Counted from the stretch's first letter, positions 1 through 7,669 are shown. The stretch is DNA of 64,000 nucleotides from Roseimarinus sediminis (GCF_050433125.1 NZ_JBNPXV010000009.1:1-64000); one strand, 5' to 3'. Program-made: numbers and translations. The notes: a model not told the origin generated them from the letters alone.

Positions 1-343
1 ATGACTCATTGACCAATGACTTACTGACTTCCTAACTTTTTGTCTTGTGTCTTGATACCTGATACATGATTCCATTTTTCCATCTTCCTTCTTCCATTTT
101 CCTTTTCCTCAATGACTTAATGACTCATTGACTCTATTAATCTTCCATCTGAAAATGGTACTGCCTATGAAAAAAGGAAATGCCTTCGTTAATCTTCAAT
201 CGTTGATCGATCATCTTCAATCGTTAATCGTTAATCTTCAATCGTTAATCATCCATCTTTTTCCATCAATCTTCCATCAATCTTTTTAAAGGCCCCTCAA
301 CATGCTTCGCAGTGCATTTTCGACGGCTCATCGGGACCAGCAG
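1..343. repeat. Direct repeat R1, left copy
   Basis: AT-rich noncoding sequence made of short recurring words (variants of ATGACTCA, CTTCCATC and the heptamer AATCGTT). It is repeated almost colinearly at 1413-1752, from ATGACTCATTGACC through the GACGGCT segment. The two copies differ by small indels in the AATCGTT stretch and scattered substitutions. They enclose the first TA pair. The copy may start before the window. No gene is visible. Confidence 0.85.
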
Positions 344-395
344 TTGTGAACAAACCGACCAGCCTGGGATCATGCGTGTGATTGATGTCAAATTA

Positions 396-695
396 TTAGG
401 AGGCGTTTTTTATTGAGTTATCTGGTTTTATTTGTATTTGTCCGCCGATTGCTCTCAGTACTTTCATAATTGTCTCGAATTGCGGCTTAGCACCATCAGA
501 TAAAGCTTTATATAAACTTGGTCTGCTTAATCCGCTTGCCTGAGCAATTTTTGTCATTCCTATTGATTTTGCAATATGTCCGATTGCTGTAATTACATCG
601 GAATCATTTCCTTCTGCTAAAACAGCATTCAGATATTCTGCAATCATTTCGTTACTATCTAAATAGTCTGCTATATCAAATTTTGTAGTTTCCAT
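396..695 (-). CDS. HTH antitoxin of HI1420/HigA-like addiction module
   Basis: A 99-residue protein matching the 'putative addiction module antidote' (HI1420-like) family. It has a short N-terminal segment for toxin contact and a helix-turn-helix around residues 45-75 (GMTKIAQASGLSRPSLYKAL). The family neutralises the partner RelE/ParE-like toxin and represses the shared promoter. It follows the toxin gene with a 20-bp overlap, so the two are translationally coupled. Toxin-first order is normal for this family. The pair lies between the two R1 copies. The family call is from sequence pattern; binding of this particular partner is inferred. Confidence 0.87.
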   Translation of the reverse strand: METTKFDIADYLDSNEMIAEYLNAVLAEGNDSDVITAIGHIAKSIGMTKIAQASGLSRPSLYKALSDGAKPQFETIMKVLRAIGGQIQIKPDNSIKNAS

Positions 696-999
696 TTTTC
701 TGCTTTTTAATTCGTTTTAGAATCGCCTTTGCCTTTTCTATGTCTTTCTGCTGAGTTGATTTGTCTCCACCAATTAGCAGAATAATGATTTTTCCATCAG
801 ATGCTTTAAAATATACTCTGTATCCTTTTGCGTAGTCAATTTTTAATTCCCGAATCCCATTGCCAACAGGTTCGCAGTCTCCAAAGTGTTCATCAATCTC
901 AATTTTTTGAATGCGAAACAATATTTTGGCTTTGGCCCTTAAATCTTTTAGTTTTCTCAGCCATTTGTCAAATTCGTCTGTTTTCTCAATGATATACAT
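676..999 (-). CDS. RelE/ParE-superfamily toxin (HI1419-like)
   Basis: A 107-residue protein of the phage-derived Gp49-like/HI1419 branch of the RelE/ParE superfamily. Typical elements are the N-terminal EFDKWL strand-helix, the central GIRELKIDYAKGYRVYF strand block and the IGGDKSTQQKDIEKA motif near the C-terminus. Family members are generally mRNA-cleaving toxins; the target here is not known from sequence. The start is ATG at 999, with a TAGTTTTG -7 box 26 bp upstream. The gene overlaps the downstream antitoxin. Length is normal and no lesion is visible. Confidence 0.87.
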   Translation of the reverse strand: MYIIEKTDEFDKWLRKLKDLRAKAKILFRIQKIEIDEHFGDCEPVGNGIRELKIDYAKGYRVYFKASDGKIIILLIGGDKSTQQKDIEKAKAILKRIKKQKNGNYKI

Positions 1000-1024
1000 T
1001 GATCAATCTGTATTCACCTGGATA

Positions 1025-1032
1025 CAAAACTA
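1025..1032 (-). promoter_or_regulatory. Bacteroidota -7 box for TA module 1
   Basis: On the minus strand this reads TAGTTTTG, matching TAnnTTTG, 26 bp before the toxin ATG. No convincing -33 TTTG is visible. Expected to be autoregulated by the antitoxin, by family analogy. Confidence 0.45.
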
Positions 1033-1412
1033 TGCAATCTTTTCTATTTATGAAAAGTTTAATTTAAAATTCCAAAGGAAAACTCATGGCTTCTAAAATA
1101 CGCTGAATGTGTTTCATAAAATGCATTATTGGAAAATTGCTTGCCCTGTTTATTTCCCGGTGCGCTTCATCGCTCTTCCTGTGTCGTACTTTTCTGCTAT
1201 AAACAGTATCGCGGCGCTGCCGCTTTGGATAATTGCGGAGGGTGGAGCGCAGAGTGCAGAGAGCATGGAGTAGGGAACATGGAGCCGGGAGCAAAGGGCA
1301 AAGCGGTTCGAACGGGGTTTCAATTCATCATTATTGGAATCTGTCATGCCTGTATACATTAAAATGCGCGAGTCGGAGCTAGCGCCTCCCAACACGGTAC
1401 GAATCAGCAGAA
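1033..1412. other. Intergenic region without a supported gene
   Basis: Lies between the TA1 promoter and the right R1 copy. It contains GGAGCATGGAG-like decayed repeat words around 1235-1300. Several short overlapping open frames on both strands have no family resemblance and look like chance reading of repeats. Confidence 0.6.
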
Positions 1413-1752
1413 ATGACTCATTGACCAATGACTTACTGACTTCCTATCTTTTTAACTTGTGTCTTGATACATGATTCCATCTTCCTTCTTCCATTTTCCT
1501 TTTCCTCAATGACTCATTGACTCTATTCATCTTCCATCTGAAAATGGTACTGCCTATGAAAAAAGGAAATGCCTTCGTTAATCTTCAATCGTTAATCGAT
1601 CATCTTCAATCGTTAATCGTTAATCGTTAATCTTCAATCGTTAATCATCAATCGTCAATCATCCATCTTTTTCCTTCAATCTTCCATCCATCGCTTTAAA
1701 AGCCCGTCAACATGCTTCGCGGTGTGTTTTCGACGGCTAAACGAGACCAACA
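1413..1752. repeat. Direct repeat R1, right copy
   Basis: Second copy of the sequence at 1-343, about 1412 bp away, same orientation and order of words. One extra AATCGTT-type unit is seen around 1615-1660. It runs directly into the palindrome cluster at 1779-2040. Confidence 0.85.
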
Positions 1753-1778
1753 TGAAAAAAGTTGCCCAAAAGAGTTCA

Positions 1779-2040
1779 TTTTCGCGTTTACAACATCGCG
1801 AGAAGCCTGAAAAAGTTTTAAAGCGCAACTTTTTTTTTGGTCAGAACTGTAAAAACGTTTTTCTGGTCTCAACACGTAAAAAGTTACCTGAAAAAGTTTT
1901 TTCAGGTAACTTTTTACGTGTTGAATGCTAAAAAAAGATTTCTGAGCATTTCTCTGCGCGTGTTGAAGCCTGAAATAATTTTTTCAGGTCTCAACACGTT
2001 TCGAGAAGCCTAAAAAACGTTTTTCAGGTGTCAACAAGCG
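1779..2040. repeat. Cluster of palindromic repeats
   Basis: A 260-bp tract of related hairpins built on CCTGAAAAA...TTTTTCAGG and AACACG...CGTGTT words. The strongest (1871-1922) is a perfect inverted repeat of 25 bp per arm with a 2-nt centre. Weaker relatives are seen at about 1797-1835, 1851-1875, 1968-1990 and 2003-2030. No coding frame is supported. It lies between R1 and the stop of the 2081-2737 gene, so some hairpins may act as terminators. Confidence 0.8.
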
Positions 2041-2080
2041 TTGCGTTCAGCTTTAGAAAATAATTCACTGCCCTTTTTTC

Positions 2081-2737
2081 CTAATTTTCAGTTTCTTCAT
2101 CAGATAGCCTTGGTGGAACTGCAATTTTAGGGAACAAACGGTTGGCATATAGCTTTCCAAACCTGGACGATACCGCATAGTAATTTTGCTCGTATTGCCT
2201 GCATAAGTTAATCTTGGCAATTTGTTCGAGCGCTTCAGCAGTTTTTAAAGCCTCAATCGATAGGTTTAAGGCATTCAATGCTTCCTTGGAATTGTTCAAA
2301 GCTGTTTGAAGGGGTTCAACCAAAACATGCAGTTCATGTTCGGCACCTAAATCGTTGATCCGTAAAATCAGCTTCTCGATTTCCGAGGGTTCATTTTGGT
2401 ACGATACGTAAATAACGGGTGTAATTCCGTTTGGAAACAACTTAGTGGTGGTCATTTCACCGGGATGCTCACGGTCGAATTTCTGGGCGGCTTCTTTAGA
2501 ATCCCTTGCCTTATCATCCAGTTCGGCATCACAGATCACTACCAGGTCGTAGTTGTTTTCATAGTTCTCAACGGCCGCTTTGCTTGCTTCGCTTTTTTCG
2601 AGCAGGGCATTGTAAGCGGGTTCGATGGCCGTTGCATGGTCTTCGGTGCCCTTGTTCTGACGGCACAAACGCATGTGGCGCTTTGCCGTTTTTAGCACTA
2701 CATTTGGCGAGTGCCGGTCGTAAAGTAATTGGGCCAT
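2081..2737 (-). CDS. Unknown protein downstream of lysis pair
   Basis: I do not recognise this 218-residue protein. It is charged and mostly helical. A central part (about 100-150) looks globular (NGITPVIYVSYQNE), followed by a leucine-rich helical segment (LQTALNNSKEALNALNLSIE) likely to form a coiled coil. No signal peptide or membrane segment is seen. I chose the ATG at 2737; a TTG at 2761 would add 8 residues. It is the third gene after holin and amidase on the same strand, 62 bp beyond the amidase stop, so it may be co-transcribed. A role in lysis or surface attachment is speculation. Confidence 0.6.
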   Translation of the reverse strand: MAQLLYDRHSPNVVLKTAKRHMRLCRQNKGTEDHATAIEPAYNALLEKSEASKAAVENYENNYDLVVICDAELDDKARDSKEAAQKFDREHPGEMTTTKLFPNGITPVIYVSYQNEPSEIEKLILRINDLGAEHELHVLVEPLQTALNNSKEALNALNLSIEALKTAEALEQIAKINLCRQYEQNYYAVSSRFGKLYANRLFPKIAVPPRLSDEETEN

Positions 2738-2799
2738 GGCCTTTAATTTTAAGTTAAACAAAAATTTATTTCTGCTTAAAAAAGCCAGTTGCTTCTCCT

Positions 2800-3651
2800 C
2801 TATTCTACCAGTTTAATAAAGTCCTTATGAATCCATCCTTCGGTTACCACCTTTACTTTCACCCATCGATCGTCCTGTTTCAGCACGCTGAAGCGGGTTC
2901 CCTTGCGCAGGGGTTCGGCTACGGTGGCAGCGTTTAGTACCGGTGAGGCACGGATGTTTAGCAGTTCGGCCAGTACCAGTCCCTGAATTGAAGGATGGCC
3001 TGCACTGAGCAGGGGAGCTTCTTCGCTGGCATCGCTGCGCCCGAACAAAACTTTGCTGCGCAGGTGTTCCATGGGAAAGGCCGGCCCCGGGTCGATTTTA
3101 CGTTCGGGGGCAATGTCGTCGTGCCCCACAATTTCCTTAATGTCATAGCATTGTTTGAGTGCAATGCAAACGGCCTCGCACATTTCGAGCTGGGCTTCGC
3201 TGAAGGCTTCCCATGCTTCTTCTGAAGTCCGGCTTTTGTGCCGGGCCAGTACCACCTTGTCGTCGGCCACTTTCTGACCGAAGGAGGTGAAATAACCACT
3301 GGCGCGCCGGGTAAGCATGCCGGCATTGGCCAGTTCGATGCCAATGCTGAAACGATTCAGGTGCGTGCGCCCTTTCCATGCGCTGGTGCCGGCATGCCAG
3401 GCCATTTTATTGAAGGGAAGGAGCTGGGCGAGTTCTCCCTGCCTGCCAATGACCAGGTGTGCCGAGGCACCCGCTGTTTCGTTGCACAACCATTCGGCAG
3501 TTGATTGGTAGCCGGCTCCGGCTGTGTAATGAATGACCAGGGTGTCGGGCATTCCGGCGGAAAACAGGCCGGAGTGATTCGGCGTGTCGTGGAGGCTGAA
3601 TTTCAACAGGCCGTCGCTGTTGTCGATTACATGGTCACTGATGCGAATCAT
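2800..3651 (-). CDS. N-acetylmuramoyl-L-alanine amidase, Amidase_2 plus SH3
   Basis: A 283-residue endolysin-like enzyme that cleaves the amide between N-acetylmuramic acid and L-alanine in peptidoglycan. The N-terminal Amidase_2/PGRP-type domain (about 33-195) has the zinc ligands expected from AmpD: H41 (VIHYTAG), H177 (IVGHDD) and D187 (KIDPGP), with H177 and D187 ten residues apart as in AmpD. The C-terminal 60 residues form a bacterial SH3 domain (LLNIRASP...WVKVKVV...GWIHKDFI) probably used for wall binding. No signal peptide is present, so a holin is needed for export. The start ATG overlaps the stop of the upstream holin gene by four bases (ATGA), a classic holin-endolysin coupling. 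Confidence 0.85.
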   Translation of the reverse strand: MIRISDHVIDNSDGLLKFSLHDTPNHSGLFSAGMPDTLVIHYTAGAGYQSTAEWLCNETAGASAHLVIGRQGELAQLLPFNKMAWHAGTSAWKGRTHLNRFSIGIELANAGMLTRRASGYFTSFGQKVADDKVVLARHKSRTSEEAWEAFSEAQLEMCEAVCIALKQCYDIKEIVGHDDIAPERKIDPGPAFPMEHLRSKVLFGRSDASEEAPLLSAGHPSIQGLVLAELLNIRASPVLNAATVAEPLRKGTRFSVLKQDDRWVKVKVVTEGWIHKDFIKLVE

Positions 3652-4169
3652 CCTGCGGGTGTTTTAGCTTGAAGCGGTGCGTTGCCCCGCTGTACATTGG
3701 CGGCTCCCGATCCGGTAGCCAGCTGGGTATAACTGTTCACCATGCCGAATTTCTCGGCCGTACGTCCAACGCCATAAATGCCGACCACTGTCGACCAGGC
3801 CCACCAGAATTCACCGGGTAGTTTCAGTTGTTGCAGGCTTTCGGTGTCGCCGGTAAAATAGCCGACTATGGGAAGAATTACATGGACCAGAAAGATGAAG
3901 ATCAATCCGGTGTACACAATGGTAGGCCGGGCCCTTTTGGTGAACACGTCACCCTGAGCCATTTCGGCTTTGATAATCTCGGAACGGGTATTCAGTTCCT
4001 CCTGGTAGCTTGCTTTGGCGCGCTCGTCGAGTTTAAGCAGGTATTCCTGCATTTTTAACTTAAAGTCTTGTTTCTCTTCTTTCGACAAGGTGAATTCATC
4101 CACGGCATTGGTCACCCCGTCGATGAATTCGGAGGCACCGCCTCCCAAAAGTTTGGATAAGAATTGCAT
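3648..4169 (-). CDS. Holin of the 3TM family
   Basis: A 173-residue membrane protein resembling the phage 'holin of 3TMs' family. The N-terminal part (about 20-75) is an amphipathic, charged helix (SKEEKQDFKLKMQEYLLKL) with ERAKASYQEELNTRSEI. It is followed by hydrophobic segments at about 84-108 (IVYTGLIFIFLVHVILPIVG) and about 120-140 (FWWAWSTVVGIYGVG). Such proteins permeabilise the inner membrane and release an amidase to the wall. The gene overlaps the amidase start by 4 bp. No other phage gene (capsid, tail, terminase, integrase) is in the window, so this is an isolated lysis cassette. Confidence 0.75.
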   Translation of the reverse strand: MQFLSKLLGGGASEFIDGVTNAVDEFTLSKEEKQDFKLKMQEYLLKLDERAKASYQEELNTRSEIIKAEMAQGDVFTKRARPTIVYTGLIFIFLVHVILPIVGYFTGDTESLQQLKLPGEFWWAWSTVVGIYGVGRTAEKFGMVNSYTQLATGSGAANVQRGNAPLQAKTPAG

Positions 4170-4224
4170 TTGCGAAGTAGTCTTTTATTTAAAAGCCGGC
4201 CATTGGCCAGTGAAGACGAATAAG

Positions 4225-4382
4225 GAAGAGGCTGTCTAAAAAGTTATCCAACTCTATCTTTTTCCTTTGTGCTACTTTGCTTGTACTTGGTTTACCTTTG
4301 TGGTTCTGTTTGTTAGCTTTCAGCACAAGGCACCCAAAGCTTATCACAAAGTCACACCATGATCTTTTTAGACATCCTCTTC
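4225..4382. mobile_element. MITE-like inverted-repeat element
   Basis: A 158-bp noncoding segment whose ends are 19-bp inverted repeats with one mismatch: GAAGAGGCTGTCTAAAAAG at 4225-4243, and the complement of GAAGAGGATGTCTAAAAAG at 4364-4382. The interior has no supported gene. TAAG occurs just outside both ends (4221-4224 and 4385-4388), but the right copy is offset by two bases, so a target duplication is uncertain. It lies just upstream of the holin gene. A palindromic intergenic repeat is the alternative. Confidence 0.5.
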
Positions 4383-4721
4383 GGTAAGAGAGGCAACACA
4401 ATCAATTATGAATGATGATCAGGATTGAATTGTGCTTTTCAGGGAACGCTATCAAGCCTGAAACAGTCCACGGCTGAGCCGTCATCTGTTGGCTAATTAT
4501 TTTTTTATATCACTACAAAGCTATATCAAAATCAGGTATTTGTAAAATAAATTGAGTGAATGGCCGGAAAAATTGAGTGAATGGTTCATTTTGCTTAGTG
4601 AATGGAAAAACGGGGCTGCATTTGATCCTGCTTTGGCTACCATTTTTAACCACAAAGGACACAAAGGAAAAGTGTATGAGTGTATGAGTGCCTTAGTTCC
4701 TTAGTCTTTAATCAGGTAATA

Positions 4722-4813
4722 CCCCTCCTAACCTCCCCTGAAGGGGAGGGATGGCAGCTACCAGATAATGATGCTCTCGTACATCAGACCAGTGAAAGCA
4801 GGAGAAAAGTGCA
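4722..4813. repeat. Direct repeat R2a, left copy
   Basis: Begins CCCCTCCTAACC and ends in CATCAGACCAGTGAAAGC. A related copy begins at 6251 and reaches about 6358, with the same end words but a diverged start. On the left it is separated from R2b by about 345 bp; on the right the two are adjacent. Confidence 0.7.
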
Positions 4814-4973
4814 TGGGCGCCACCAACAAGGCATTTCCATAGCGCTACGGCCTCCAAAAAAATGCTTTCGAATCAAAACAATCACTTAGTAAGACCGGGA
4901 AGCTTCTCCCGGTCAGGGAGAAGATCACCCGGCCGCACTTAGTGATTGTGAAGATGAAAATGCTTTTTTTTGG

Positions 4974-4991
4974 TCCCGACAATTGTCGGGA
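4974..4991. repeat. Perfect 18-bp palindrome
   Basis: TCCCGACAATTGTCGGGA is fully self-complementary. It lies in a noncoding repeat region next to another small stem (CCGGGA...TCCCGG at about 4897-4915). It could be a protein-binding site or a dispersed palindromic repeat. Confidence 0.6.
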
Positions 4992-5157
4992 TGACTTTTT
5001 TTCCTGAGTTTTTTGTGTCAAGACAAAAAAGTCAGTGGGGTTTGGGGCAAAGCCCCATTTTGTCTTGCGTTCTGATACCATTTCTTAACCACAAAGGACA
5101 CGAAGTACGCACAAAGATCACAAAGGAAAAGTGCATGAGTGTATGAGTGCATGAGTG

Positions 5158-5438
5158 CCTTAGTGCCTTAGTTCCTGAGTTCCTGAGTGTCTTGCTTCCA
5201 TCTTCCTTTTCCTTAATGACCAATGACTAATGACTGTTTTGTTTTGATACAATTCACCATTAATCATTCACCATTCACCATTATCTTCCGGCCATACAGC
5301 ACCCATTCATTTGAACAGGCACTACTGTGGCCGGATGATTCTTTATTCTTCCTAATCCGTTGGCTAAAGCCAACGGCTATTCATAGCTCTGTAAGAACCT
5401 CTGTTCATAAGCGACCCGATTATCAATTTTCCTTTTCC
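5158..5438. repeat. Direct repeat R2b, left copy
   Basis: About 280 bp that recurs at 6359-6639, exactly 1201 bp downstream, in the same orientation with few differences. It includes CTTGCTTCCATCTTCC, the TTCACCATT words and the CCAATCCG/GGCTAAAGCC segment. The two copies bracket the MntA/HepT module. Confidence 0.88.
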
Positions 5439-5593
5439 TCAATGACTTTCTGACTTTTTCCTTTTATCAGGCAATCAAGCTTTCAGGCAAAAGCGCTTGC
5501 ACACACGGTGTCGCTCTTGGCAACGCCGTGAGTTTCAGTGAACCAAATGTCCTGATGCCTGATTCTTGCTACCCTCTGAATTCGTTTATTTAT

Positions 5594-5601
5594 TATATTT
5601 G
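5594..5601 (+). promoter_or_regulatory. -7 box for the first mntA
   Basis: TATATTTG, a full match to TAnnTTTG, only 15 bp before the ATG at 5617, which implies a very short leader. No clear -33 element was seen. Confidence 0.45.
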
Positions 5602-5616
5602 TAAAAAACAGCAACA

Positions 5617-5916
5617 ATGACCACATCAAACGAAATTATCCAATTCTTAAGGCAGCATAAAAACATCCTAAAGGAAAAATATTTTTGCACTGAAATTGGT
5701 CTATTTGGATCCTTTGCCCGAAACGAGCAAACCGACAAAAGTGATATTGATATCATTGTTGAATTCGACACCAATGCACCCGACTTATACACTATTGAAA
5801 ATGAACTTAAAGAATATCTCAAGAAAAACTTAAAACGAGAAATTGATATCTGTTCAAAAAAATGGATAAAACCCATCTTTAAACCCCTGGTCTTGAAAGA
5901 TGCCATTTATGCTTAG
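5617..5916 (+). CDS. MntA-type minimal nucleotidyltransferase antitoxin
   Basis: A 99-residue minimal nucleotidyltransferase. The GSX10DXD motif is intact (GLFGSFARNEQTDKSDIDII, residues about 28-47), with a downstream acidic strand EIDIC as third metal-ligand candidate. In characterised HepT/MntA systems the enzyme AMPylates the tyrosine of the HEPN toxin and thereby silences it. The downstream HEPN gene begins inside its 3' end (ATGCTTAG overlap). The antitoxin looks intact although its toxin is frame-disrupted. The module is bracketed by R2 repeats. Confidence 0.85.
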   Translation: MTTSNEIIQFLRQHKNILKEKYFCTEIGLFGSFARNEQTDKSDIDIIVEFDTNAPDLYTIENELKEYLKKNLKREIDICSKKWIKPIFKPLVLKDAIYA

Positions 5917-6303
5917 CAAAGACTATTATATTATACTGTCGATGCTGGAATCGATCAATAAGATTCTACGTTATACCTCAGCTTATCAATCAGCAGAAGA
6001 ATTGTATCAGAACGACCGCGATTTTGATGCTGCCATGATGAATTTTATTGTTTTAGGTGAAGAAAGCGGCAAATTAAGTGATAGTATCAAAAAAACCATC
6101 CTCAAATCAACTGGTCAAAAGTATATGGATTACGGAATATTATTGCCCACCATTACTTCGGCATCAATGTCGACATTGTGTGGCAAATAATTAACAATGA
6201 GTTACCAATGCTCAAAAACAATTTAAATAAAATAGCCGACAGCCAGTCTGCCCCTCCTAAGCCACCCTTCCGTCAGCAGACGCCCAAGTCAGGGAAGGGA
6301 TAG
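5909..6303 (+). pseudogene. HepT-like HEPN toxin, frame-disrupted at an A7 run
   Basis: The upstream frame from ATG 5909 (or 5900) encodes a normal HepT/DUF86 N-terminal half (LESINKILRYTSAYQSAEELY...FIVLGEESGKLSDSIKK), then goes out of frame and stops at 6190. Reading one base back after the seven A residues at 6089-6095 restores the family sequence: NHPQINWSKVYGLRN, IIAHHYFGINVDIVW and INNELP, ending at 6303. The catalytic RX4HXY motif (RNIIAHHY) lies only in the shifted frame. Either one base was lost (pseudogene) or the A7 tract causes slippage or -1 frameshifting. The last 17 or so codons read into the R2a repeat. Confidence 0.8.
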
Positions 6304-6639
6304 CAGCTGCCAGATCATGATACTCTCGTACATCAGACCAGTGAAAGCAAGAAAAGTGCATGAGTGCCTTAGTTCCTTAGTTCCTGAGTGTCTTGCTTCC
6401 ATCTTCCTTTTCCTTAATGACCAATGACCAATGACTGTTTTGTTTTGATACAATTCACCATTAATCATTCACCATTCACCATTATCTTCCGGCCATACAG
6501 CACCCATTCATTTGAACAGGAGCTACTGTGGCCGGATGATTCTTTGTTCTTCCTGGTCCGTAGGCTAAAGCCAACGGCTATTCATAGCTCCGTTAGAACT
6601 TCAGTTCATAAGCGACCCGATTATCAATTTTCCTTTTTC
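6251..6639. repeat. Direct repeats R2a and R2b, right copies
   Basis: R2a-like sequence (6251-6358) joined directly to R2b (6359-6639). On the left side the same segments are separated by 4814-5157. This copy abuts the left R3 repeat with only about 4 bp between them. Confidence 0.82.
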
Positions 6640-6643
6640 GCTT

Positions 6644-6732
6644 TCCTGCTTTGGCTTCCAATAAGCTGGATTTCTCTCGTCAGAGACGCGTTAGTGCAAG
6701 CCCTTCGTTTCCCTTGCACTCAAACGAAGGAG
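6644..6732. repeat. Direct repeat R3, left copy
   Basis: 89 bp beginning TCCTGCTTTGGCTTCCAATA and ending ACGAAGG. It recurs at 7571-7659 with about four substitutions. The two copies bracket the third TA pair. The remaining bases to 6786 carry no gene. Confidence 0.88.
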
Positions 6733-6786
6733 AGGCGGGATATCTCAATCAGCTGGGGGATAGAAACTACACCAGCCGAGTTTTTA

Positions 6787-7113
6787 TTAAGCTAATTTTA
6801 CAAAATTATTTTCAAGCTTCACATTAAAATTTATCTCCGCCTTTAATGCCTTAAATACCTTTATAATCGTGTCAATAGTTGCACTATTAGCACTACGTTC
6901 AAGTTTCGAAATTTGTGCTTTCTGAACGCCAACAAGTTTACCAAGTTCCTCTTGAGTCAGCTTACGTTCTTGTCTGGCAGTCTTAATCATTTTACCTAAT
7001 ACATCCATACGAAGTTCGTATTCGTATTCATCTCTCTCTGTTGTCCCAACCTTGCCGATATATTTATCTTTCATCTCAGCAAGCGTAAAGGTCTTGATTT
7101 CCTTTTTTGCCAT
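6787..7113 (-). CDS. XRE-family HigA-like antitoxin
   Basis: A 108-residue protein. Its charged N-terminal segment (TLAEMKDKYIGKVGTTERD) also occurs in the 17910-18209 antitoxin. A Cro/C1-type helix-turn-helix follows at about residues 40-90 (ARQERKLTQEELGKLVGVQK, ISKLER). It likely binds the toxin encoded immediately upstream and represses the operon. Only 3 bp separate it from the toxin stop. Toxin-first order is typical for HigBA. No lesion is visible. Confidence 0.85.
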   Translation of the reverse strand: MAKKEIKTFTLAEMKDKYIGKVGTTERDEYEYELRMDVLGKMIKTARQERKLTQEELGKLVGVQKAQISKLERSANSATIDTIIKVFKALKAEINFNVKLENNFVKLA

Positions 7114-7116
7114 AAA

Positions 7117-7455
7117 TTACTTTTTTTTTCTGTCAAAGTATTTCTCTCGCAATCTCATTGCTCTTTTAATTTCATTTGCAGGTACTTTATCAATCTTTTT
7201 GATGAATCCGTGCGTTGCAATAACCAGCGTTTTCTTTTTATCAGACTTATCCCAAAATGCAAGAAGTCTAATTTGAAGCGCTGCAACCTTTGTCCTAAAT
7301 TCCCAAATATCAGATTGTAATTTCTTAAATAATTTTGGGTCATTAGTTTGTTCTGCTAAATCAATATTATAGAAAATCTTTTTTGCTGTTTTCGAATCTA
7401 GTTGGGCGATAAATTTATCCGCTTCGTCCATAAATCTAGTCTCAAAATATCTCAT
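7117..7455 (-). CDS. HigB/RelE-superfamily (Gp49-like) toxin
   Basis: A 112-residue protein of the phage-derived Gp49-like/HigB family. The family pattern is visible: DIWEFRTKVAALQIRLLAFW as the central beta-sheet, then LVIATHGFIKKIDKVPANEI with the G-F-x-K-K...P motif, and a basic C-terminal helix (KRAMRLREKYFDRKKK). Family members cleave mRNA at the ribosome; the substrate here is unknown. The ATG is at 7455, followed by the antitoxin gene. The pair sits between the two R3 copies. Confidence 0.85.
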   Translation of the reverse strand: MRYFETRFMDEADKFIAQLDSKTAKKIFYNIDLAEQTNDPKLFKKLQSDIWEFRTKVAALQIRLLAFWDKSDKKKTLVIATHGFIKKIDKVPANEIKRAMRLREKYFDRKKK

Positions 7456-7570
7456 TGCTTATTGTCACAATAATCAGCGTAAAGATAAAAAAGTTTCTAA
7501 ATATAGATACCTGGACGGAGGGGAAGACAGGCTCGCTCCACAAGAAATTTTAATGGATTTTATATATTTT

Positions 7571-7659
7571 TCCTGCTTTGGCTTCCAATAAGCTGGATTT
7601 CTCTCGTCAGAGATGCGTTAGTGCAAGCCCTTTGTTTCCCTTGCATTCAAACGAAGGGG
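7571..7659. repeat. Direct repeat R3, right copy
   Basis: Second copy of the 89-bp repeat, 927 bp from the left copy at 6644-6732. It lies in the gap 7456-7727, which otherwise contains only the terminator at 7670-7700. Confidence 0.88.
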
Positions 7660-7669
7660 ATCAAAAGAA

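Larger units (their letters stand above)
4383..5593. other. Repeat-rich intergenic region
   Basis: About 1.2 kb with no supported gene. It holds recurring words (AACCACAAAGGACAC at about 4650 and 5088, GTATGAGTG/CCTTAGTTCC tandem words), the 4722-4813 and 5158-5438 repeat segments that recur at 6251-6639, and palindromes. Short open frames here, including one starting at 5223 whose beginning is duplicated at 6424, are readings of the repeats. Confidence 0.7.

Noticed and set aside
180..260. Regular AATCGTT words looking like a CRISPR array
   Set aside because: Units are about 7-12 bp, with no spacers of uniform length and no cas genes.
2800..4169. Complete prophage
   Set aside because: Only lysis genes are present; no integrase, portal, terminase, capsid or tail gene within the window.
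5223..6795. Two open frames (from 5223 and 6424) with identical starts
   Set aside because: They are readings of the R2b repeat, and their tails differ; no start site support.
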